From Nemertoderma westbladi (lineage: Eukaryota; Xenacoelomorpha; Nemertodermatida; Nemertodermatidae): a stretch of 28,444 nucleotides of DNA. Positions 19,734 through 28,444 of the stretch are shown here, in pieces (position 1 is the stretch's first letter; each line of letters opens with the position of its first letter). Position numbers and translations under genes: made by a program. The notes below the pieces were generated by a model. The model searched no databases. It had not been told where the DNA came from and worked only from the letters and a program-made list of their open reading frames with translations. The stretch covers positions 1 through 28,444 of the forward strand of contig JAUCBJ010008867.1 in NCBI GenBank assembly GCA_032718475.1. Reading direction: 5' to 3'.

Positions 19734-20583
19734 CCCTATTCCACCTGGGCTCTTTTGTCCGAGATTCCACCTGGGGTTGGGCATAATATGCCCAACAGTT
19801 TATTATACACTAAAAAGTAATGATAATTTTATCAAAACTTTCCAAATTTTCGCAGGTTTATAGAAAAATATATACTGCATCTGTTCTGAGTTTTATATAT
19901 TCATAATTTTAAATAATATATCCATATAAATTAATTATCATGAAGATAACCCATTATAGTAAAAAGATGAGATAATACTATACATACTCCTCCCAACACT
20001 ACTGTCTGCCTAACTCTGCCAGACATCCCAAGTGAAAATTTTGCTTGCAGGGTGCTGTTATTGAATAGATTTATTCACCTCTGTTTATGTCTGCTGTATT
20101 ACATTAGGAATATACTGGTTTCAATGGTGGTTGTTGTTGTTTTATCCTAGTAGACTTATTGCTTGCTTATCTGTCAGTTTAGTATTTTGTTATTAAAAAA
20201 TAATGTGATTGATGTGTACTAATCCAAGCAGTAGACAATCTCATGTTTGAATTTAACTTTACAACCCAGCCAAGTGAATGTCCTCGACCGTAATTGGTTG
20301 TATTCTAGCTTGTTGACCAGGGGAACTATCCAACCAGGGATTATCTTTTCTACCAGTTAGGCTAATAAAGATATTATAATAAAAAAATGTGACTATGATA
20401 TGAAAAACACACCATAGCACAAAAAGTATATATGATGAAAAAAATATTTTGTTACCATCAGAAAGCCAATTAAATTCTAGGAAAAGTCAATGAATTTCAT
20501 AATAATACATAAAAATCATCATGATGAATTTCTAAAAATAAAAAGTGTTGGGCAGATTCTGCCCAACCCCAGGTGGAATAGGG
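19734..20583. mobile_element. piggyBac-style non-autonomous element, TTAA duplication
   Basis: TTAA flanks both ends (19730-19733 and 20584-20587). The left end reads CCCTATTCCACCTGGG and the right end is the complement of CCCTATTCCACCTGGGG. Inside lies the palindromic GTTGGGCA..TGCCCAAC on both sides (19776-19797 and 20547-20567). At the left end the ATTCCACCTGGG block is present twice, with CTCTTTTGTCCGAG between, so that arm has a small internal duplication. There is no open frame in the 850 bp. TTAA target sites with CCCTA ends are the known hallmark of piggyBac-superfamily elements. Mobilisation by such a transposase is inferred; no such gene is present here. Confidence 0.88.
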
Positions 20584-20587
20584 TTAA

Positions 20588-21681
20588 CATTCAAAGTACA
20601 TTACAGAATTACGTTGAATGACAATCAAACTAAATTAATATTTCGATATCAGGCCTAACCATCAACCGCAGGACAATAATAGTGCAAACAGCCTCCTTTT
20701 ATATTATTTCCCTAACTTCTTGAACGAGAAGGTCTAGGCCTACTGTGATATCCGTACTCCACGGTCACAAAGTATGTAAATCATATCTATACTACCCTGA
20801 AATTATTCATTATCTTTCTGTGGACAAGACTACCGGGGTATTGATGACTAATTACGGATTTCATATGTAACTTGTCAAGAAAATATGTATATTTGTCCAA
20901 CAATTTACAGTATTCACGAAGTCATTGTTACTATATTTTAAGGACAAGCCACTAAATATTTGATAAGACTACTTATTATATTATCTTGGAAATTATAGCT
21001 CCTTTAGCTAAACTACAGAAACTTCTTTACAAATTGACACTTAATGCATATGAAGTCTCCGGGGATTTTTAAGGCTACAGTAGTCTCTGAATTTTGTTTA
21101 TACTGTAGCCTTGAATTTTGATTTCTAAGGAACAACTTGTCTCTATATTTCGCTAATAGATATGATATTTTGGAATGATATATTATGCTCCACCAAATAG
21201 AACATCACATTTTAGTATAGAAGAATTAATTATTTCATATGAAGTGTAATATTTCTGCAATTTCAAGATATAATTTTCTTATGCATAGAAGTGGTTACAG
21301 AGGTTTTTCGACACATAGAATTTCCGGTAAAATCAATGCAAATGTACTACAAGTAGTTTTTCTGAACTGTAAATTACATGAGGATCACAAGGCATGTACG
21401 TACAGTAATATATTGCATAAACTTGCTTTGAATTCGTCATTTTCGATCTATTATGACGCCACCTCTTCCAAAACAACACAAATTTTATTGACAAGACTAC
21501 GTTTTTATGGATTTTGGGATTTACTTTCTCATGTTGTGTATAATTAAATATGTGCTACAATTTTACAATTTATAAATGTTAAAGGGCAAAAAATTAGCTT
21601 TCGAACGATACTTGAATGAAAGAAATCCGTTTAGCGGTTCAAATTTTACAGCTTTCACCAAAATCGTGGACATTTAATTCC
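20588..21681. other. Non-genic AT-rich stretch
   Basis: No gene could be supported. An open frame of 102 codons at 21239-21547 starts with ATG but resembles no family I know and has no supporting context. A GGCTACAG-type inverted pair (21072-21115) is the only small structure noticed. Confidence 0.45.
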
Positions 21682-21685
21682 TTAA

Positions 21686-22922
21686 CCCTATTTGGCCTGG
21701 GGGGGGGGGGTCATTTAAGAAATTTTTATGTAAATCATCTGTATCTTTCAGTCAGTTTTGTTGGGAAACGCGAAATTTCGTGACTTTTTCTAAAATGTAA
21801 TGGGCTATCCAACAGCGAAAACGCCATTTACATGGCTACGTTCGTTTTCGTGCTATGGTCCCTTTCTGGCACCCATCTCCAGTATTTTCAAAATATTAAT
21901 TGGCTCACTAATATAAATTCATTTACATTATATAGCGGTTTTTTTAAATGCTGATCACGATTATAGATCCCAAATATAATATTTGAGAAAATTTTTGGTC
22001 ATTTTGAATGTGCCCTCTTGGGCACAAAAAAAACAAGTTGTGCAAATTCGATAATGAAAAATCACCACGAAATCAACTCAATTTTATCACCATATAGGTT
22101 TTTTGATTGTAGACTATAGATTTTAGATTGTAGGTTAGACTGTAATTCATGTTTTTGGGATGCTGATCACGATTATGATACTGAAATATATCGTATATTG
22201 TTGATTTGGGCATTTTTGGATATGTGTCAATGTGCGGCACGAAAAATACAAGTAGCACACATTTGATAATCAAAAATCATTACCAAATCAACCTAATTGT
22301 TAGATATTATATGTTTTCTGGGACGCTGATCACGAATATGTCAATCAAAAATATCGTATTATCCAACCAAATTAAACCAACCGATTTTTGCCGTTTGAAA
22401 TTTTATGCTACTTGCATGTTTCGTCCCACCAGACAAGCACCAAAAATCGTGTATCGTGATTACCGACCTTGAAAACCAGTATAACTTCAGAATTACTAAA
22501 CCAAAGGCAAAATTTAATAGTTTATTATTTTGTGCTATTTGTACTTTTCGTTCTGGGGCACCAGAATAGCACCAAAATTGGGTTTCATTACCGGAAATAT
22601 TTATAACTAGTGTCATCGTGATCAGCGACCTAGAAACCCCGTCAACGTTCAGAATTATCAAACCAAACATAAAATTTCTTAGTTTGACATATTTTTACTT
22701 GTATTTTTCATCCTGGGGGGACCAAAATAGCTTTAAAAAATGATGGTTGCCTCGTCATAAAATAGTTTTAACAAGTTTTATCGCGATCAGCGACCTCGAA
22801 AACCCTTATACAGGTACCATCAAAATTTTAATTTTTGAGCCAAGATATAAAAAATTTCTAAAATATGACCTATTACCAATTACGTCCAATTACGTTGTAA
22901 AATAGCCCGGGCCAGATAGGGT
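21686..22922. mobile_element. TTAA-flanked modular element with head-to-head repeats of about 163 bp
   Basis: TTAA precedes the left end (21682-21685), which reads CCCTATTTGGCCTGGGG. The right end is the complement of ACCCTATCTGGCCCGGG and is followed by TTAA at 22923-22926. This resembles the CCCTA ends of the 19734 element, so the same superfamily is likely. Inside, GCTGATCACGA occurs at 21950, 22162 and 22325. Its inverted form (TCGTGATCAGCGACC and variants) occurs at 22454, 22616 and 22781. Spacing is 162-165 bp except for the first interval (212). The two halves therefore run head to head. No transposase frame is present. A left-truncated second copy is at 11357-12311. Confidence 0.82.
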
Positions 22923-22926
22923 TTAA

Positions 22927-23818
22927 GGGTGTTTTGTGTCTTATATATTTAACATGTCATGCTTTCTTTCTCTGTTAAAACACGAATAATTTTACACTTC
23001 AATGTTGTTTTAGAAAGTGTAAATATGCATATTACAAAGAATTCGTCACAAAAATTCAAAAGATTTGCCATTGGAACTTTTAAGGTGTATTTCTTAAATT
23101 GTTACTTTTTCGCTCAATTATACCCCAAAATCGAGAGAAAATGTAGTACTTTTTTCACCAGGTAAAAAAAGTAACTCCTTGGATTGCTTTGATTTTACTT
23201 TTTTCCCAGGCAAAAAAAGTAAAGTAAAATATTTTTGGTGGAATTTCTTAAATTGTATTGAAAGAGCTGTTAAAGAGCATCGAAAGGGTAAAGGGTTTGC
23301 AAGAGCAATTTGAGAAAAATCCATGCACACCCTCCTCACAAGTACTCATTCCAAATGTAGTGTCTGCAAGGTGTACTCCAAATCGGAACTCAATATCCAA
23401 TATTGGTTTATGTTGATAAGCGGCTCTTTAGTTGCGTAAATAAATATTCGAGAACACTAAATTATTTTAGTAAAGCAACATCGAGAGTTGAAGAATACAA
23501 TACAGTAATTGGAATCGCAGTAACTATGGAAGAACTGTAAAATACTACAGTTAAATTTAATTTGTAACACTACAGAATATCGCTTTATCTTTTATTAAAG
23601 ATTTAAGCAACAAAAAACTACAAATTTAAGAATATAATCACGTATTACAGTACATGGGAAAAAAACGTAGAAAGTTGAAATATAAAAATGAAAAAAGTTA
23701 TACTTGTTCCCCATAATAAACAATTACTACCTATGGCCCCTGTTTTGTTATTCAACAAAAATTTGTTCCGAAATGCTGCAAAGTGTTATGTGATTAACAA
23801 AGACGTGTGTCTAGTTTA
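22927..23818. other. Non-genic stretch with two A/T hairpins
   Basis: No gene was recognised. At 23145-23173 and 23193-23224 are two similar hairpins, each TACTTTTTT then CCAGG then AAAAAAAGTA. The word ATTTCTTAAATTGT occurs at about 23089 and 23241 around them, suggesting a small local duplication. Confidence 0.5.
23811..23818 (+). repeat. Target-site duplication of MITE copy C (left)
   Basis: CTAGTTTA at 23811-23818 is repeated exactly at 24086-24093, on the other side of MITE copy C. Confidence 0.7.
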
Positions 23819-24085
23819 CAGATAGGGGGTGGGGGGGGGGGGGGGGGGGGGTGACTGGACACAATAAAAATTTATCCCTCTCCAGGGGAAATTGGACGCA
23901 AATAACCCTAAAATAAATAAATCTGTAACCTGTTCTATTGTATATTTAGTATATTGTTTTGGTTAAAATAACGTGCCACTGTAACCTGCTCCTTTCCCTA
24001 AATGGAGTATTTAACATTGAGGCGGGATATTAATTCGCCAAGGCGGGATTTGCGTCCAGTCCCCCCCCCCCAGGCTCCCTGTCTC
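23819..24085 (-). mobile_element. MITE with G-run inverted ends, copy C (complete)
   Basis: This is the best-preserved copy, 267 bp, in the opposite orientation to copies A and B. Plus-strand left end: CAGATAGGGGG, a long G run, then GACTGGACAC. Plus-strand right end: the complement of GAGACAGGGAGCC, a G run of about 11, and GACTGGACGCAAAT. The two ends are therefore inverted repeats of the form AGAYAGGG-(G)n-GACTGGACRC. It is flanked by the exact 8-bp repeat CTAGTTTA, which would fit an 8-bp target duplication as in hAT elements. No coding capacity is present. Confidence 0.88.
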
Positions 24086-24486
24086 CTAGTTTATGTACAG
24101 GTTTAATTTGAAACGAACCGGCGGGGAGCAGTCCTGGACAAAAATTTTTTTTTTTCAAATTTTTTTTTTCTGCGATTCTAGATCGAAATTTTCCAGAGTT
24201 TGCAAAAATACTAATTTCAGAGCCACAGTGTCAGCCGTTCATGAACTACAGCAACTTTGACAATGATACCTTTTCGTAAATTCATTAATCTAAACTATCT
24301 TATATTTATATAATCTTGGTGTCATCTTATACAGTACTACTGTCAGAGTTGTATTTTTAAAAACTGTACATGAGTTCATCTGGAGGGAAATTCAAACTCA
24401 ATAAAATGAAGACAATTTAGATAACCGTATCATATAGGTACCGGTAGTCACAATACACAGTACAATTCAGTAATTACAACTTCGCA

Positions 24487-26473
24487 ATGCCTCGGAATAA
24501 AAACTTTGGCAAAGGAACATTTTATTCAAGGAAAACTGGAGATGTTCCTGGAAAGAAACGTTGCACTAGGGCTCTGAAAGATAAATCGCATAGAGCTGGT
24601 CCCTGTGTCATAATGGTACTAGGAGAGATAATGGTAAAAATAATACCGGTTGTTCCAATCAGCCAATAGGCCTACCTCGACCCATCTAATACTAATAGTT
24701 GACCTCGGGTTGGTAGAAGCGGCACTTATAACAAGTGTTACTTGCAATAAATGCAGTTCTTCAAACCTGACGCTATCAGCAGATCCTACTATTAGGGACG
24801 GTCTTGCGGTTTTACTACTTATAAATTGTTCAGAGTGTAAAACTAGTCACAAGTTTTGGACATCGAAAACTTGTAGGCCTAACACTATCAATGACAATGA
24901 GGACACCTTTGACTCTGATACGATGACAACAAAAAAGAACCACTATGAAGTAAATATAAGGTACACATATGGTCTTAGGTGTATTGGGGGTGGGCAGCAG
25001 CAAGGTAAAGTTCTCGCTGCGATGATGAATCTCCCTCAGCCACCAACTAAATGGTTTCCAATGTACAACGTTATATTAGAGATTATAAAACGCTTCGCTG
25101 AGGAATCCATGGCCAATGCAGCTGCTGAAGCGGTGGAAGTGAATGTGGATGAACCGAAAGAAAATTTAGCCTGTAGCTTCGACGGTACTTGGCAAAAAAG
25201 AGGACATAAATCATTGAATGGAGCAGTTAGTACCATCAGTGTAGATACGGGGAAAGTTGTTGACATCATGGTTTTGAGTAAATTTTGCCATAAATGTGCT
25301 GCACTGAAGGACGATTCAGTCAATGGAACAGGTATATCATCTCATTGTGAAAACTGCATGAAAAACTTTGAAGGCTGCAGTAGCGGTGGAATGGAAGTGT
25401 GGGGGGGAGGGGGGGGGGGGGGGGGTTGGTTGGAAACCAGATATGCTTGGACGGTAGGAGGGCGAAAGTCCGCGATTCACTGCGGCATCTTTTTTACAAC
25501 CGCATTTATAAATTATATTATATTGCAGAATATAATACAGATATGATAAATGTACAAAAAATATTAATTTAATTATATTTTTCTATAGGTGCTATGACTA
25601 TATGTAACCGATCTGAAGCCAAGTATGGTGTGAAATATGCGAAATACCTGGGAGACGGAGATTCATCCAGCTTTCTAAGGATTTCTGATGCAAAGCCTTA
25701 CAAGGATATCGACATTCAGAAACTGGAATGTGTAGGTCACATTCAAAAGAGAATGGGTGGAAGGCTGCGACAACTGAAAAAGAATTATAGGGGCCAGAAT
25801 TTATCAGATGGTAAACTGCTTATTGGTAAAGGTGGACTAACGGAAGCTGCAGTAGACTCATTACAAGTTTATTATGGAAGAGCTATTAGGTCTAATACGG
25901 ATTCTCTTCACAATATGGTAAAGGCTGTTTGGGCAATATTTCTACACAAATGTTCTACTGATGATTATCCCCAGCATCAGTTATGTCCTAAAGGACTCGA
26001 TAGTTGGTGTCGTTACAACAAGTCCATTGAAACGGGCAATTTATACCATCATAACCACAGTCTTCCAGCTGCTGTAATGGAAGAAATCAAACCAACCTTC
26101 AGGGATTTAGCTCATCCAACTCTTCTGAGGAAATGCCTTCATGGCAAGACTCAAAATTCAAATGAGTCCTGGAATAACGTTCTGTGGAGCCGCTGCCCAA
26201 AACGAACATTTGTAGGACGGAAGGTTTTCGAGATTAGTGCCTATGGTGCGGTTTTTAACCTTCAATAATGGTTATCAAAGTCGGTGTGGACTTTTACAAC
26301 GGTTTGATCTCGATATTGGAGTTTACACGCAGAAAGGGTTGAACTATTTAGACGAACAACGAATCATCAAAGCTGAGAAGGCAAATACCGACGTACAAAA
26401 GATAGAAAGGAAAACTTCACGCAAGAGGAAACTACAGAAAGATGAAAATGATTATGGAGCTGGACAATTCTGA
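24487..26473 (+). pseudogene. Mutator-like transposase, broken
   Basis: Four blocks read like the animal MULE transposase family. The N-terminus MPRNKNFGKGTF starts at the ATG 24487. A central block (about 24698-25399, other frame) has a zinc-ribbon-like CxxC pair (TCNKC, then CSEC 24 residues on), then SFDGTWQKRGHKSLNG with the probable first catalytic D at 25181. It also has a second cysteine set (CHKC, CENC) and SSGGMEV. The third block (25588-26268) has KYLGDGDSSSF (second D at 25654), LCPKGLDSWC and NESWNNVLWSRCPK (candidate E at 26164). The C-terminus in another frame ends YGAGQF at 26471, a common family ending. Defects: a frame change near 24630-24690, a one-base excess near 26257, and a G run after 25399. 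The last may be a short intron with acceptor TTTTTCTATAG at 25578-25588 but no clean donor. Similarity to the family remains high, so the copy is probably young. Some breaks could be sequencing error. Confidence 0.85.
25400..25588 (+). other. Probable intron or insertion in the MULE transposase
   Basis: The family protein would pass directly from GGMEV (ending at 25399) to GAMTICNRSE (about 25588). The DNA between contains a G run of more than 20 bases and AT-rich sequence, and ends in TTTTTCTATAG, a good splice acceptor. GT words at the left (GTGTGGG) give no in-frame join with the acceptor as written. The G run may be mis-assembled. Confidence 0.5.
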
Positions 26474-26575
26474 AAAGTGATAGGTTTATATGAAATAGAA
26501 AAAAGTAAATAAAGAGGAAAATAAAATGTTCTTATATTTGTTTAATATTATTAATATTATAATTAAATTATTTAG

Positions 26576-26830
26576 TTTTTAAATTAGTGAAAAAGGTATC
26601 TTTTCACTAATTTAAAAATTCTGGAAAAAGTTTTAAAGTGAAAAAAATTATTTTCACTAATTTTAAAGAAAAATGTGAAAACAAGTATTTTTTTACTAAT
26701 TTTATAAAAAAAGTAAAAAAAAAACCTTTTCACAAATTTATATAAAAAAAAAATAGTGAAATTATTTTTTTTCTCTAAATTTCTGGAAATTAGTGGAAAA
26801 AGTTAGATATCTTCACTCATTTAAAAATTA
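26576..26830. repeat. Cluster of TTTTCACTAATTT words, including an 18-bp stem hairpin
   Basis: AAATTAGTGAAAA or its complement, exact or degenerate, occurs about eight times. A perfect hairpin pairs 26576-26593 with 26601-26618 around a 7-base loop. The cluster lies 100-350 bases after the MULE transposase stop, inside the element, where subterminal binding sites or transcript-end signals could lie. Confidence 0.75.
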
Positions 26831-27269
26831 AGATTGAGAAAAAGCGGGTTTTTCAAATAAAAATGTTTAATGCTGTTTTTCTCGGATTGTGGATTTTTAA
26901 AAGTTTCGGTACCATTTTGTGACAATTTCAAGGCTGTCTATTATTTTTAATTTGAGACTCTAGATCAGTTTTTTCCACTGAATTCAGCCAGTCAATAGTT
27001 ATCCTGATTAAATTACAAATTACGCTTCGGTTTGTCAAAACAATATTTCCGAAACTAACATTTTGGAATTTTCTGTGCTGGCACCAAATTTTTCCAAAAT
27101 TTTGGTTCAAACTATAATTTTTTTAAGAAATTTTTTAACCCACACTATACGCAATAAGATTCTGTGCCAGAAACTGTAAACATGATCATTATTGAACATT
27201 CAGTAATCCTGTAAAGTGTACCAATGTGTTATTAGTAAATGAATGGGAAAAAATTACAGGACTGCTCCC

Positions 27270-28444
27270 ATTTTAAAACAACGAAACGATTAACGAGAGT
27301 GAGTCTATACACATCGCGCATAGGTCCCTTTTAAGTCCCAGTTTAAGGTCCCAGTCCTTTTAAGTGGAAAAAAATAAGTATAATTTTTAATTAGACTGTA
27401 TTAATTTATTATATTGTTAGCCACCTCATACCAACCAACCACCGTAACATAAGCCTGAATTATAGTAATAGTGTCTGTAGAGGCACAATAATATTACAGA
27501 ATAACATGATATGTACGGTATTTACGCTATAATTACTTTGCAGAAATTCATTTACCTACACTTAACGTCGAGAATATTCTAAGGTTTAGGTTCAATTAGC
27601 AAGATGAACAACTTTAGTAAACGATAAAAAGTTTTCTATGATTGGCTAGAAAATTATTAAACCTTTTATTGTAATAATATTTTTGCAAACCAGTTTCTAA
27701 ATCAAACATGTCCAATTTTTTGGGATTTCTCTTTTTACGACCATGTGCAACAACAGTACCGAAAAATTAATCATGCCTTTGTTTGCGTACCGGTACTGAA
27801 AAAGTTTACAATAAATAATGTAGATAATATATCGATAGTCTCTATAGCAACATTCTCTAGGCAAATCGTTCACTAGTCGACAACCCAAGGCCCATCTCGT
27901 AACCATAGCAACCACGTGGAATATTTCCGGTCATCAGAGATGAAGTAAAGCAACTTTCTTTGACCATGGCCCTGAGATCAGTTCCAACGATGTTCTCTAT
28001 CCATCTCCTCAGTTGCAATGCGTACGGCTGCAAAAATATTGAAATAATAATAATAGAAACCCCATACATATTATTGAATTTGGATTTCGGAATTGATACT
28101 TATTATTAATAATAAGGTACATATTCTTAAACATAAACTGGAATTATGCGTTAATATTACGTTATTACGTAAATTGCATACTTTATAATTTACTGCAAAT
28201 TTATAACATATTAATGATAAATGATATTTAATAAAATTAATGATTAATGATAAATATTAATGAGGTACACTATCATTAATGAGATAAAACGATGGACAGA
28301 TATCAATCAAGGCCACAAACATTAATCATGGGCACTATCATTCCATTCCATTCATGATAGTCCTACCCCCCCATCGCACTTAGTATGATTCCTGTTATGA
28401 TTCCTGACCAAACCAATAAACTATGTTATTACCAATTGAGGGAA
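27270..28444. other. Non-genic AT-rich stretch to the window end
   Basis: No gene, RNA or mobile element could be supported. Near 28200-28275 the words TTAATGATAAAT and ATTAATGAGG recur, and an 8-bp inverted pair ACTATCAT / ATGATAGT lies at 28334-28361. Open frames at 27697-28069 are short and resemble nothing known to me. Confidence 0.45.

Larger units (their letters stand above)
24124..27269 (+). mobile_element. Mutator-like (MULE) DNA transposon, 3.15 kb
   Basis: GGGAGCAGTCCTG at 24124-24136 is exactly inverted at 27257-27269, and both copies continue inward into T-rich DNA (plus strand at left, complement at right). The pair encloses the MULE transposase relic at 24487-26473. It also encloses an AT-rich 3' region with many copies of the TTTTCACTAATTT word. 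A clean 9-bp target duplication, usual for MULEs, is not evident next to these ends. Their exact limits are therefore uncertain. Confidence 0.75.

Noticed and set aside
21239-21547. 102-codon open frame starting with ATG
   Set aside because: No recognisable domain, no supporting context, and the length is possible by chance. Kept only as a note in the non-genic entry.
25325-25345. CAGGTATAT as a splice donor in the MULE gene
   Set aside because: The following codons (SSHCENCMKNFEGCSSGG) match the transposase family, so the sequence is coding there.
24105-27290. GAAACGA near both MULE ends as a target-site duplication
   Set aside because: The two copies lie at different distances from the 13-bp inverted ends (about 9 and 14 bases) and match over only 7 bases.

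Overview
The window looks like nuclear DNA of an invertebrate animal, probably marine. It is AT-rich and sparse in genes, the proteins are animal-type (a tetraspanin and an ALDH1/2-class aldehyde dehydrogenase), and much of the rest is built from DNA-transposon remains. I cannot name the species. No rRNA, complete tRNA, CRISPR array, operon or bacterial signal was found.

Only two genes look intact, and both are single open exons: a tetraspanin on the minus strand (4571-5365) and a cytosolic-type aldehyde dehydrogenase on the plus strand (17080-18558). Two further coding regions are broken transposase genes. One is a Mutator-like (MULE) transposase (24487-26473) inside a 3.1-kb element with short terminal inverted repeats. 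The other is an older DDE-type transposase-like relic (about 14059-15491) whose middle has been replaced by half of a MITE.

Layout: 506-1388 is a foldback element with arms of about 220-235 bp. 2752-3829 is a second element with inverted ends of about 105 bp. 3898-3979 is a hairpin and 4051-4110 a 20-bp tandem repeat. 4571-5365 is the tetraspanin. 6175-6429 is MITE copy A. 6916-10342 is a 3.4-kb GC-rich minisatellite with a 40-bp unit, followed by a G tract. 10908-12657 is an element packed with a 20-bp subterminal motif and flanked by TATT; it contains a copy of a second repeat family. 12750-13410 holds 55-bp repeats and strong palindromes. 14014-15675 is the old transposase relic with MITE copy B. 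17080-18558 is the ALDH. 19294-19499 is a tRNA-like (SINE-type) unit. 19734-20583 and 21686-22922 are two TTAA-flanked, piggyBac-style non-autonomous elements. 23819-24085 is MITE copy C. 24124-27269 is the MULE. 27270-28444 shows no gene.

The two host genes show no functional link to each other. The most notable content is the set of non-autonomous element families, several of which appear more than once here. One is a MITE with poly-G inverted ends, one has many subterminal repeats, and one is made of modules of about 163 bp arranged head-to-head. All comparisons were made by eye.
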